Shown one piece after another: positions 20,098 to 28,800 of a DNA stretch of 40,779 nt. Position 1 is the stretch's first letter. The number at the start of each line of letters is the position of its first letter. The notes below the pieces were generated by a model that worked only from the letters and a program-made list of their open reading frames with translations, had not been told where the DNA came from and made no database searches. Source of the stretch: a virus. The DNA is taken from IMG/VR virus record IMGVR_UViG_3300036979_000302, positions 1 to 40,779 of that record, one strand, 5' to 3'. The position numbers and the translations under genes were made by a program.

Positions 20098-21771
20098 CTA
20101 CCGGTTGATGATCACTCCCGTAACGCCAGCCTGCGGAATCCCTGTAAACACGTCACCGCTCTTGAGTGTCACGACGCCATTCGTGTCCGCGAAGTCCCCG
20201 ATGGTTTTGACTTGCCCATTGAGCGCCCCGCTCGTGAGCTGAACCATCGCTCCAATCCAGTAGTCGTCCGCCCCGGCGAGATCAGTGCCGAACACCGATG
20301 TGGTGTTCGCGCTGCCAGGGTTGGCGACCGTGAACCCGGTATACGACGCCAAGTTAAGCGGCAACGCAGTGAGTCCGGCGCCAGCCGTACCGATAGTCGT
20401 AGCAATCGCGTCAATTGCCGTGTCTGCGGTTGCGACCGGCGCGTTGAGGTTGTCGTACACTATCTTGGCGAGAGAGTTTGCCGTGGCGTGCCCGGTACTG
20501 ATCACCTCGTCGCAGACAGCGTCGGCAATCTCACCGGCAGCATCGGCGGCAAGCGCTGCGGCATCAATCGCTCCCGCCGCGAACTTTGCTGCCGTGATAG
20601 CACCTGTCGCTATCGAAGCTGCGACGATACCGCCGGACGCAATTGATCCTACCGAACCATTAATGTTTCCACTGACATTGCCCGTTACACTACCAACAGC
20701 ACCAGTGACTGAACCAACCGCGCCAGTCACCGATCCGACGGCGCCGGTTACGCTGCCCACTGCGCCGGTCACGGACCCGACGGCGCCCGTGACGCTCGCC
20801 GCTACAATCGCTCCGCCGCCGACGTTCCCACTCTCGACGAGCGCGCCGTACGTATTAGCCGTTCCATAGGTGGCCGTTGCCGCATTCCAAATTGCGTCAG
20901 CGATCACGGAGTCTGAGGTAGAATCCGCAATTGAGTACCCGGTTTTGTCGCTCACGGTCGAGGCGGTATACCCAGTCTTGTCGTTGTTGGTGCCGACGGT
21001 AACAGTCCCGCTCGACAAGCTCACCTGCCCCGTGCCAGTACCAGAACTCAAGAGGACGCTTGCGCCGAGATCTCGCGCCGTTTGTACGGTGGTTCCGACT
21101 TGAACGACGTTCACGCCGATCTGTGCAGTGGACGTCGAGACGGCGGACCCCGCGATGTAGGACGTATTAACCGCTGGTCTACCAGACGCGAACGAACCTG
21201 CGCTGCCGCCGTAGTTGACTACATTCACGCCGAGCTGCGCAGTTCCCGTGGCGACGGCGGAACCAGCAATGTTAACGAGGTTCACGCCAAGTTGAGCGGT
21301 CGAGGCGCTGACAGCACTACCCGCAATGTGCGACATGTTTATCTCTGGGCGACCACCAGTCGCCGTGAGGTTCGTTCCGCCAAACTGGGTGACGTTTACC
21401 GAAACAGGTCCAGTGCCGAACCACGCATCGTACGTCACCGCTGAGATGATCTGGAACTCGTGGAATACCGGTAGGCATAGATCGGTATCAAAAATGGTGA
21501 GCATCGCTCGTCCATAGCGATTCAGGTTCGCCGCGGTAAACGCCAGCGTACACATACCAGCGTCATCGTTGGTGATGTGTACCATCGCGTTGTCGCCAGT
21601 TGCTGCGAGGTCAGCGTCGAGCACCAAGGTGGTCGTCGCTCCATCTTCGCAGACAAACGACATGTGGCATCCAGTCACCGTCGCCATCCCGAGCGGCGTT
21701 ACCCCATCACCCACGGCGAGAAACGGCCCCACCGTGACGCTGGCCGCTGTATTTGTTCGCAAAAACCGCAT
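20098..21771 (-). CDS. Large fibre-like protein with VTGAVGS repeats, 557 aa
   Basis: Residues 1-115 look like a beta-sandwich attachment domain (FLAVGDGVTPLGMATVTG, LTIFDTDLCLPVFHEFQIIS). Residues about 125-240 contain loose repeats (V-N-x-x-x-I-A-G-S-A-V-x-x-x-T-A-Q-[LI]-G-V-N). Residues 327-361 are five exact heptads VTGAVGS, then related Ala/Gly-rich helix text, and a small C-terminal domain (YWIGAMVQLTSGALNGQVKT). The low-complexity shaft is typical of phage tail or neck fibres. It may carry host contact, but no enzyme motif is present. Confidence 0.8.
   Translation of the reverse strand: MRFLRTNTAASVTVGPFLAVGDGVTPLGMATVTGCHMSFVCEDGATTTLVLDADLAATGDNAMVHITNDDAGMCTLAFTAANLNRYGRAMLTIFDTDLCLPVFHEFQIISAVTYDAWFGTGPVSVNVTQFGGTNLTATGGRPEINMSHIAGSAVSASTAQLGVNLVNIAGSAVATGTAQLGVNVVNYGGSAGSFASGRPAVNTSYIAGSAVSTSTAQIGVNVVQVGTTVQTARDLGASVLLSSGTGTGQVSLSSGTVTVGTNNDKTGYTASTVSDKTGYSIADSTSDSVIADAIWNAATATYGTANTYGALVESGNVGGGAIVAASVTGAVGSVTGAVGSVTGAVGSVTGAVGSVTGAVGSVTGNVSGNINGSVGSIASGGIVAASIATGAITAAKFAAGAIDAAALAADAAGEIADAVCDEVISTGHATANSLAKIVYDNLNAPVATADTAIDAIATTIGTAGAGLTALPLNLASYTGFTVANPGSANTTSVFGTDLAGADDYWIGAMVQLTSGALNGQVKTIGDFADTNGVVTLKSGDVFTGIPQAGVTGVIINR
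20689..20793. repeat. Five 21-bp repeats encoding VTGAVGS
   Basis: Five in-frame copies of a 21-bp unit, identical at protein level and diverged at wobble positions. Selection on the protein shaft therefore explains the repetition, and there is no spacer structure. Confidence 0.85.
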
Positions 21772-21781
21772 GTGCTATCTC

Positions 21782-22747
21782 CTACTGTGCGCGCAGTGCG
21801 CGGTAGTGTTTCATCGCTATAGGGATCTTGAGCGCCGCTCCTGCCGCCACGTACTCGTCCGCGCCGATGTCCCATGTAGCACGAGTATTTCCGTCTATAT
21901 CGTCGGTGAATACGCCACTTTGATCCGATCCAGCGTTGACAAGAACAGACGTTGATTGGATGTGATAGTCTTCACTCGACGCATTGACCCAGTCGAGGTC
22001 TCCAGCCACTAAGTTAGTAAGATTCCCTGACCCTACGTTTGGCGTGGTGTCCGATGCAGCATTGTTTGTTGACCCAGAATGAAGCGTGTAGAAACACGCA
22101 CCATACCCAATACTTACGCAGTTGATAAAGGTGCCACGCAACATACCATGATTGTCTGTTCCAATCACAGTACAATTATAGAAAAATTGTACTGAACTAT
22201 CGCCGGCGTCGTTGTCTACACCACGATAGCAATCAATAATGATACAGTTACGCGCTTTTCCCCTAGTGCCTGTAGAGACGAAGTTTATTCCACGATAACA
22301 ATCAGTAATGATGCAATTTATAACTTCGTTATCGTGGGTTCCATCGGTAGCGCGTATACCAGCATAATCTGCTGATTTACTTACTCGCCTAACTTGTAGA
22401 TCAACAAACCGTGTGTATTGCTCGTCAGAAGTAATCGCGTTATTGCTTGAGGAAACATTTAGTCGATACCGAGACGTGGACCATTTCCCAGTGGTTGAGG
22501 ATGATTTGTCGCTTGGATTCCCGATAATGTTGATGTAATAGGAGCTACTCACGGTGTAACCAGTGCCAGTGCTCGCTGCTGTAGTGTCTTCAAAGTTGTT
22601 GCACTGTACAGTAAGGATTCCAGCGCTACCAGTTGCGTGGCAATTAGTTGTTAGGTTAGGGTTATTAGCTGCTTCGTCTGTTAGCGCATGGTTAAGAGTG
22701 TCGTAATCTCCCCCCGAACTCGCTACTGAAACAGTCGCATTAGACAT
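21782..22747 (-). CDS. Right-handed beta-helix (pectate-lyase-like) spike protein, 321 aa
   Basis: The chain shows the Asn/Ile/Cys ladder of a parallel beta-helix: HDNEVINCIITDCYRGINFV, KARNCIIIDCYRGVDNDA, FFYNCTVIGTDNHGMLRGTF and INCVSIGYGACF, at about 20-25 residue spacing. This fold is used by tail spikes and surface glycan-binding or -cleaving proteins. No catalytic triad could be assigned. The C-terminal part (DIDGNTRATWDIGADEYVA) matches the closing motif of such proteins. It is a good candidate for host-surface recognition. Confidence 0.82.
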   Translation of the reverse strand: MSNATVSVASSGGDYDTLNHALTDEAANNPNLTTNCHATGSAGILTVQCNNFEDTTAASTGTGYTVSSSYYINIIGNPSDKSSSTTGKWSTSRYRLNVSSSNNAITSDEQYTRFVDLQVRRVSKSADYAGIRATDGTHDNEVINCIITDCYRGINFVSTGTRGKARNCIIIDCYRGVDNDAGDSSVQFFYNCTVIGTDNHGMLRGTFINCVSIGYGACFYTLHSGSTNNAASDTTPNVGSGNLTNLVAGDLDWVNASSEDYHIQSTSVLVNAGSDQSGVFTDDIDGNTRATWDIGADEYVAAGAALKIPIAMKHYRALRAQ

Positions 22748-23225
22748 CTTCGTGCCTTGACAGATCTATATTAACAGATTCAGTCATAGTGTTAAAGACC
22801 GACTCAACCTCCCACTTTGTGAGCCAACAACCACCGGTCTGTTCTAGGTACAGTTTGTGCCTGAGAGCGAGGGCGTCAATGTCAAGCCAACAGCCTCTCA
22901 CCCATGCAGTGGTTGGTGTGGGTTTTCTCCCACGTTCACTATGCTCTATCCTCTGCATCCATAGAGGAGCATCATGCAGCTCCTGCTGGGCCATGAGATC
23001 TGTTCTGTTGTCAGGAATTTCAGGAACGTGGATCTGATAGGTAGTCCATTTTCCGTGTGTACGTCCAACGCGAGTGTCACGAGCCCATCCACATCCAACG
23101 GCACTGTTAACATAATGCGAATTTTTTCTTACTTCAAAGATGTCGCCCACCTCGTGTGGCAACGGAGCTGGATGAGGCTTGACAACAGCATCGTCGAAAG
23201 ATGCGCGCACCAGAAGTATAGCCAT
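22740..23225 (-). CDS. Hypothetical protein of the fibre region, 161 aa
   Basis: It ends 8 bases into the beta-helix gene, so the two are coupled. The text is mixed alpha/beta (VGDIFEVRKNSHYVNSAVGCG, TTYQIHVPEIPDN, VRGCWLDIDALALRHKLYLE). It begins with IRVS-like short beta text and contains a basic, His-rich middle. I recognise no family. The gene order suggests a virion or assembly accessory protein. Confidence 0.65.
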   Translation of the reverse strand: MAILLVRASFDDAVVKPHPAPLPHEVGDIFEVRKNSHYVNSAVGCGWARDTRVGRTHGKWTTYQIHVPEIPDNRTDLMAQQELHDAPLWMQRIEHSERGRKPTPTTAWVRGCWLDIDALALRHKLYLEQTGGCWLTKWEVESVFNTMTESVNIDLSRHEDV

Positions 23226-23227
23226 TA

Positions 23228-23518
23228 CTAGAAGATTACCGGACTGGCAAATTGCTTGACGACGTATGATGGGTCACTAGATCCAGTCTTCGTCGCGTTC
23301 ATATATGCTTCCTGCATGTTCAGAAGTGCTACACGAAACGCGCCAATAAACTGGCGCGAAGTTTCGTCATACCCCAATGTGGTGAGGTCTGCATCGCTAA
23401 GACCAAGCAGGTAGGTAGAGAACCGCGCCCATCGGGCAACGCTGCGATCCACCTCGTCCGCGATATTGCGAAGCGTTGCGTCAAGATTAGCTTTAGTAAT
23501 CGGGTTAATGTTCAGCAT
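23228..23518 (-). CDS. Hypothetical helical protein, 96 aa
   Basis: A compact helical protein (NPITKANLDATLRNIADEVD, YLLGLSDADLTTLGYDETS, FIGAFRVALLNMQEAYMNAT) with an ATG start and a stop two bases before the next gene. The text resembles small accessory proteins often found between fibre genes. Function not known. Confidence 0.7.
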   Translation of the reverse strand: MLNINPITKANLDATLRNIADEVDRSVARWARFSTYLLGLSDADLTTLGYDETSRQFIGAFRVALLNMQEAYMNATKTGSSDPSYVVKQFASPVIF

Positions 23519-23527
23519 AATTCCTCT

Positions 23528-23947
23528 CTATGAAACAGTTCTGCAGCCACCGGGGGTCGGCAAAGTCCGCCATTGTTTTGATACCCACAACGTCTCAGAC
23601 CATGCCGAAACGTTCCCATACCCATCCCATACACGAGCTCTGATTTGATAGTCTCCATTGGCCATCGCTGAAACAAGAGTGCGGATAGGGATTTTCCACG
23701 CACCAGCAACAAGAGACCATCCAGTCGTTAACTGCCACATGGCCACTGGGGCGCCGATAGCCGACAAGACCTCTACATCGACTCTCGCTAGTATTACTGG
23801 CGGGATCGCCGAGGTATATACGTCATCGAACACAATCGATATTGTCTCCGTGTTGTACACTAGGCACGGGTCCGACTGTGTCGCACCGGCACCGAGGATC
23901 AGCATGGCGAAGACGCAGGCGAGAAGAGCCTTGTGTGTATATCTCAT
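23528..23947 (-). CDS. Secreted beta-rich protein with signal peptide, 139 aa
   Basis: The start is ATG 23947, preceded by GAGGAATGGA. Residues 1-22 form a signal peptide (ALLACVFAMLILGAGATQS). The mature part has a fibronectin-III-like pattern: ISIVFDDVYTSAIPPVILAR, WQLTTGWSLVAGAWKIPI, GDYQIRARVWDGYGNVSAWS. A secreted FN3-like protein among fibre genes could decorate the cell surface, block superinfection, or assist adsorption. These roles are conjecture; the signal peptide is clear. Confidence 0.7.
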   Translation of the reverse strand: MRYTHKALLACVFAMLILGAGATQSDPCLVYNTETISIVFDDVYTSAIPPVILARVDVEVLSAIGAPVAMWQLTTGWSLVAGAWKIPIRTLVSAMANGDYQIRARVWDGYGNVSAWSETLWVSKQWRTLPTPGGCRTVS

Positions 23948-23955
23948 TCCATTCC

Positions 23956-24426
23956 TCACATGTTCACCGTGGCGATGCCGTCCGCGTTGAATGTCACCGT
24001 AAAAGTTCCACCGTTCGTGGCCGTATCGGTAAAATCCACATAGAAGATCAGGCGACTGGTGGTGTCGTTCGCCGCGCCTTCCTTTAAAATGATCGCGGCG
24101 ACGACGGTCTGTCCGCTGGCGAGCGTCCAGGCGGACGGGTCGGCGGCGTCGATTTTGACCCAGTTGTTCGTGTTGTCCACAGTCATTGTCTTGCTTGCGA
24201 GCGCCTTGCGGCCGGCGCCGCCCCAACCTCGCACGTAGCCCGAGACGTTCGTCTCTGCGTCCACTGGATCGTTCGCGCCGCCAGTATCGGCAACGAGATG
24301 ATCTGGGTCGTACGTGTACGAGGTTGCATTCGACAGTAGCATTAGCTTGATGGTGCTGTCGCCAACGAAGTCGATCGTGCGATCGAGGATCTCTTTTACG
24401 CCTGTGGTGTAGCCGTAAGATGCCAT
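23956..24426 (-). CDS. Virion-associated hypothetical protein, 156 aa
   Basis: The start reads MASYGYTTGVKEILDRTIDF and the chain continues with STIKLMLLSNATSYTYDPDH, a pattern often found in small structural proteins of phage tail regions. The rest is beta-rich with Gly and Asn turns (WVKIDAADPSAWTLASGQTV, FTVTFNADGIATVNM). It is probably a decoration or fibre-associated protein. No name is secure. Confidence 0.7.
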   Translation of the reverse strand: MASYGYTTGVKEILDRTIDFVGDSTIKLMLLSNATSYTYDPDHLVADTGGANDPVDAETNVSGYVRGWGGAGRKALASKTMTVDNTNNWVKIDAADPSAWTLASGQTVVAAIILKEGAANDTTSRLIFYVDFTDTATNGGTFTVTFNADGIATVNM

Positions 24427-24442
24427 GTTTTACCTCTCTGCC

Positions 24443-24787
24443 TTAGCTGCCGGCGGCAGCTACCTTTATTTCCAAGGAAAACGACTGTCCGGGCAGCTTG
24501 CCCGTCGGAAAATTCGCATACACTTGCCCAGCCCAACGCCCGATGCGCGTGGCCGCCCAGCCGCTCGCTATGGTGGCCTCGACGCCGTAATCTGCCGCGA
24601 CGATGGGGTCGCTGAGCGTCCCCGCTGGATACGAGGATATCGCCGTGGCCGCGAGCGAGACGGCAACGTCGGTGTCGAGGTTCCTGAGGTCGATCGTGAT
24701 CGATGTCGCCGAGGCGATCTCAGCCAGCCAGGTACGTACCTGCAGTTTCTGCCCGTAGCCGGTTGAGTAAAGTTCGATGTCAGCCAT
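24443..24787 (-). CDS. Virion-associated hypothetical protein, 114 aa
   Basis: The ATG at 24787 follows AGGTG; starts three and two codons upstream (GTG, ATG) are possible. The text is beta-rich (ELYSTGYGQKLQVRTWLAEI, ITIDLRNLDTDVAVSLAATA) and ends SFSLEIKVAAAGS. The neighbour at 23956 shows a similar size and style, so the two may be partner proteins of the tail tip or fibre. Function unknown. Confidence 0.7.
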   Translation of the reverse strand: MADIELYSTGYGQKLQVRTWLAEIASATSITIDLRNLDTDVAVSLAATAISSYPAGTLSDPIVAADYGVEATIASGWAATRIGRWAGQVYANFPTGKLPGQSFSLEIKVAAAGS

Positions 24788-24799
24788 ATTCATCACCTA

Positions 24800-25885
24800 T
24801 TAAAACGTGGTACACCAGAGAACTGCATTGCTCATGGACCTTGTGATGCCGCCGGTGGCTTTGAGTTGTACGGTGAACGTTTCATTTCCAACCGCTCCTG
24901 GAACCCATGCATATGCGAACGACAACGTAAAATTTTCATAGCCCCCCGCCTCAAGGATACTGTATGTTATGTTCGTGTACTCCGCCTGCGTGGCGTTGGC
25001 CGCATTCAATATACGCAGATCACATTGTATTACAGCAGCGTCTCCGCCGCTGTTATTGAACACGAGGTTGCAGTTAAACTGTCCATAAATTTTGTTTGTT
25101 GTTATTGGAATTGCGATCGTCGCCTCTACGATATCGGTAAACGATGTTGTTAGCGTCGGCGAGCCAACACGCGTCACCACAGTCGGAACATATCCCGTCG
25201 CGTCGAGGTTCGTCATCAATACCCGCTTGCTGTCGCTGCCGTCGTGATCGTGTCCCGTGCTCGTGTCGAGCTTTCCGCGCAGATAAGAACAGCTCGCGGC
25301 GTTGGCGCCGTCTGTGCCGTCTGTCTGCGTCGGCAGCCCGGTGATGGCATTGGCTCCCATGGCGATCGCGCCAGACATGGTGCCGCCGCTTTTTGTCAGC
25401 ATCAAGTCGGCGTAGTCCTTGCGAATCAGTTCGGTAGCGTCGTTGGGTGAAGAGCGCGAGCTGGTGATCTTGTTCGCACCCATGACGACCGCACCCGTCA
25501 GCGTCCCGCCCGCGAGTTTCAAATATGTCGCGTCGGCGTAGGAGACGTTCACGCCGTCGGTGCTTGTCGTCGGGTTCGCCATACCCTTGACTTGCTGCGT
25601 GCCCATGTAGAGCGCGCCAGACATCGGGTTCCCCGCGCCGCCCGCCTTTGGTAGCAGCCCGAGGTTCGTCAGGTTGGCATCGCCGATAAGCCGCCACGTC
25701 GCGCCATCGTAGACGTAGATCAGCTTGTCGTCAGTGTCGTAGAAAAGCTGCCCGGCAACGGGCGTTGATGGTGCAGTCGTGCCAGAGAACATCGTCCGCA
25801 ACGCCGCGTAAGCATCGTTCAGGTATGTGCGCGAGTCACTCAGTGTGTCCGTCGTGAGAAGCGGTAGGTGCCAGGTTTGCGACAT
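24800..25885 (-). CDS. Tail fibre protein with collar repeats, 361 aa
   Basis: The N-terminal segment (FYDTDDKLIYVYDGATWRLIG) is common in tail fibres. The shaft has three phage-fibre repeats of the form G-G-x-x-[ST]-G-A-[IVL]-x-M-G-[AT], such as GGTLTGAVVMGANKI and GGTMSGAIAMGANAI. The C-terminal 150 residues are a beta-rich head (YVPTVVTRVGSPTLTTSFTD, FTVQLKATGGITR). Adjacent to the J-like gene, it is the probable side or central fibre carrying receptor contact. Confidence 0.85.
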   Translation of the reverse strand: MSQTWHLPLLTTDTLSDSRTYLNDAYAALRTMFSGTTAPSTPVAGQLFYDTDDKLIYVYDGATWRLIGDANLTNLGLLPKAGGAGNPMSGALYMGTQQVKGMANPTTSTDGVNVSYADATYLKLAGGTLTGAVVMGANKITSSRSSPNDATELIRKDYADLMLTKSGGTMSGAIAMGANAITGLPTQTDGTDGANAASCSYLRGKLDTSTGHDHDGSDSKRVLMTNLDATGYVPTVVTRVGSPTLTTSFTDIVEATIAIPITTNKIYGQFNCNLVFNNSGGDAAVIQCDLRILNAANATQAEYTNITYSILEAGGYENFTLSFAYAWVPGAVGNETFTVQLKATGGITRSMSNAVLWCTTF

Positions 25886-25886
25886 A

Positions 25887-28800
25887 TCAATACCCCTGCG
25901 CCATAAAGTTCATGTAGCCGGCGACGTTCGTGCCCGCGCCGTTCCAATACCGGACTTGCATCTGCGTGCTACTCACACTGTAGATCTCTATCATGTCCCC
26001 GGCACCACCGCCACTAGCAATCGCAACTACTTTCGGCGTGATGTTGAACCCAGGTCCATAGTTGGTCCAGGTGATAGCGATCAATCCAGTGCTGAGAGAT
26101 ACCGCCCGCGCCGAAACCACGAAGTCGGGAACGTCGATTGTGGTAAGCATTTGCTCTATCGTGGCTGAATACGCTATAGAGTCAACCGTCACGGTGACAC
26201 GGAACCTATAATAGCGCGCCGTGTACTCGCCTGGCACGAAAGGTTGATATGCACCAAGCGCCCCCGACGTGTTGCCGTACTTAAACTCGAGCAACACGGT
26301 GATGTGATCGGTGCTCGCGCCTGACCAGCCGGACGCCACTGCCGTTGCGCTGCCCCAGGTAAACGTCGATACGGCCCATGTTACACTCAGGTCTACCTGC
26401 GACGTACTCACCAAGCAGGCCACGATCGAGCGCACCACGGCCGCGCAGTCCAGTTCAGGTGTCTCGTAACTGCCGGTCACCTGGCCCGAGTTGAGATCCA
26501 AGAACGACCCGTCAACAGTCATCTGTGTCTTGGTACCCGTCCACCCTGCCGTGGACTCATCACGTTCGATCACCAAGTTCTCGGCGATCCGACCGTCGAT
26601 CGTCGGGTTGACGTACCCCGCTGTGGCGCTATAGATCCCGCTTGTGTTGTACGCCTTGATCAGGAAATACTGGCTGCCGGGGGAAAATGACACTGTGTCG
26701 TAATCTGTGCCGGTGATCCCGGTCGCCAGCAGCTGCGCCGCTGTCCAGGACGAGACGCCGTATCTGACCTCGTAGCCGGCCAGGTCAGGGCAATCAACAG
26801 CTGTCCATGTCAGATGTAACGAGTTCCCCGAGCGAGTGACGGCCAAACCGGCGACGTTCGGGGGGGCTGTCGTGCGCCCTTGGATCACAATCGTAGAGTA
26901 CGGACACAAGTCGGCGGACTTGTGTAATCCCCATGGGCTCACTGCGGCCACGGCCACACGATACGTGGTTCCGTAGACTACGCCCGAGTCAATCGTGTAC
27001 ACGCCCGCCTTGCTGGTCCCTACGTACTGCCAGGCCGTCTTGTCGGATTCTCGCCACCACACCTCTGCCGCCGCGGCGTCAATCGGCAGCGAGTATGTGA
27101 CGTCGATCACGTTCTTGATCGTCCCGTCCTTCTCGATCTGTGCTCGCTCGGTGACGACCAAGTTTTCGACGTCGCCAGGGATCTTGTTAGGTTTCGGCAA
27201 TGTTGTGTAGGTGATCTCGCCCAGGTCGGTGATCGTATCGTCGTAGAGCTGTGCATCGTACTCGACACACTCAATCTTGCATTCTAGGTCGCTTGTGCGC
27301 TCGATCGACGTGATCAGGAACGGCCGTGTCGAGATCGCCTGCAACCCGAATGAGAACACGTCGCCGGCGGCGGGGATCGCCGTCCAGTCTGGGCCGACGA
27401 TGATAGACGTGTATGTGCCTGCGGATGTCGATACCAGGCGCGTCTCGATGGTGTCATTGGCATGACGCACCATGACCTCGTAGGTGCTACCTGCGGCAAT
27501 TGTGACCGGCGCGTCGAATGCGACCGTGTTGTTCGATCCACTCACAACGCGTCCGCCCTGGCCCCAGGCCGGGGTGTCGAACTGGACCTCGATCCTGTCG
27601 CCTGGTTCACAGGCCAAGGCCTCGATCGACGTCTCAAATGAGCACATCGCCGTGAGTAGGCGATTCGCCCGTGCCAGGAAGCGCGACTCGCGTAGTGCGT
27701 GCGCACGCCTGGTGATTCCCCACATCGTCGTAGTCTGGCATCTGTATGGCTCACCCGCGTCGACACCAGGATCGACGTACGACTCGTAGTCCTGCTCGTA
27801 GTCGGACGCCTCGTTCAGGAATTGAACTTCCCACACATTGGCCGATGTCTTGGGCGATTGGTAGGAGAGAGCGAACGACCCGCGCTTGATGTTCCCGATC
27901 GTGAAGAGCTGCACCGCGGTTACCGGGGCCTGGAAGACCGCCCTGACAGAGTCGGCCTGCATGACGATGGACGCTCTCGCGCAGCGCGCCAGCTCTTGCA
28001 CGCGATCCCATGCCGAGCTCGCCGAGTCGATCACCACGTCCATGCAATGACGTCGGTGATATCCGCTGGACCCGTTTGTCACCAGAGTATTGCAGTAGTC
28101 GGCGAAATTGATAAACGATGAGAGGGTGATCTGCGTGGGGTCAAGGTGCGCCCCGATGCCGTAGTGCGTATCCGTCAGTACGTCGTAGATGATCCATGCC
28201 GGGTTGCGCGTGCACTCGATACTGTAAGCCGTCGAGTCAACGAACGCGAACCCTCTGAAAGTAGATCTGTGCGTTCCTGTTGTGTCGAGTGTTGTCCCGC
28301 TCGCACAGCCCACTCGTACGCTCGTGGGCATATCGGCGCGTGTAAATTGAGCTCGTTGCGTCCAGGTCGAGCCGTCGACAGACGTGTAGCAGGTGAACAC
28401 ACTACCAGCGCGTGTGATCCTGAAATAGCTGTCGGTGGACGTCGCGTAGTCATTGAGGATGTTGCTGCCGTCGGCGGCGTGCCTGACATACCACCGCTGC
28501 GTCGGCGTGGGGTCGTATTGGTATGATCCGACCCAGATCCAGTCCGACAGATCACTCGGCGACTGGACGAGGAGCATCGTCAAGACACCAGCGGTACCGC
28601 CGGCAGCGACGCCGCATACGCGCACATCAAAGTTTCCCGTCACATCCTTGTAAACGTAGGGTCCATCCCTCGTCGTGTTATTCCATGTCGTTGTTGCTGT
28701 TGTGTGCAGAATCGACAAGTTGCGTGTGGCCCAGGAATGCGTATTGATGCTTGTCGCGTTGGCGGTGTTCGTCGCCGACCAGCCCCACAAGGCCTCCCCG

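Noticed and set aside
20689-20793. Possible CRISPR or DNA-level repeat element
   Set aside because: The 21-bp units are coding heptads with wobble differences and no spacers.
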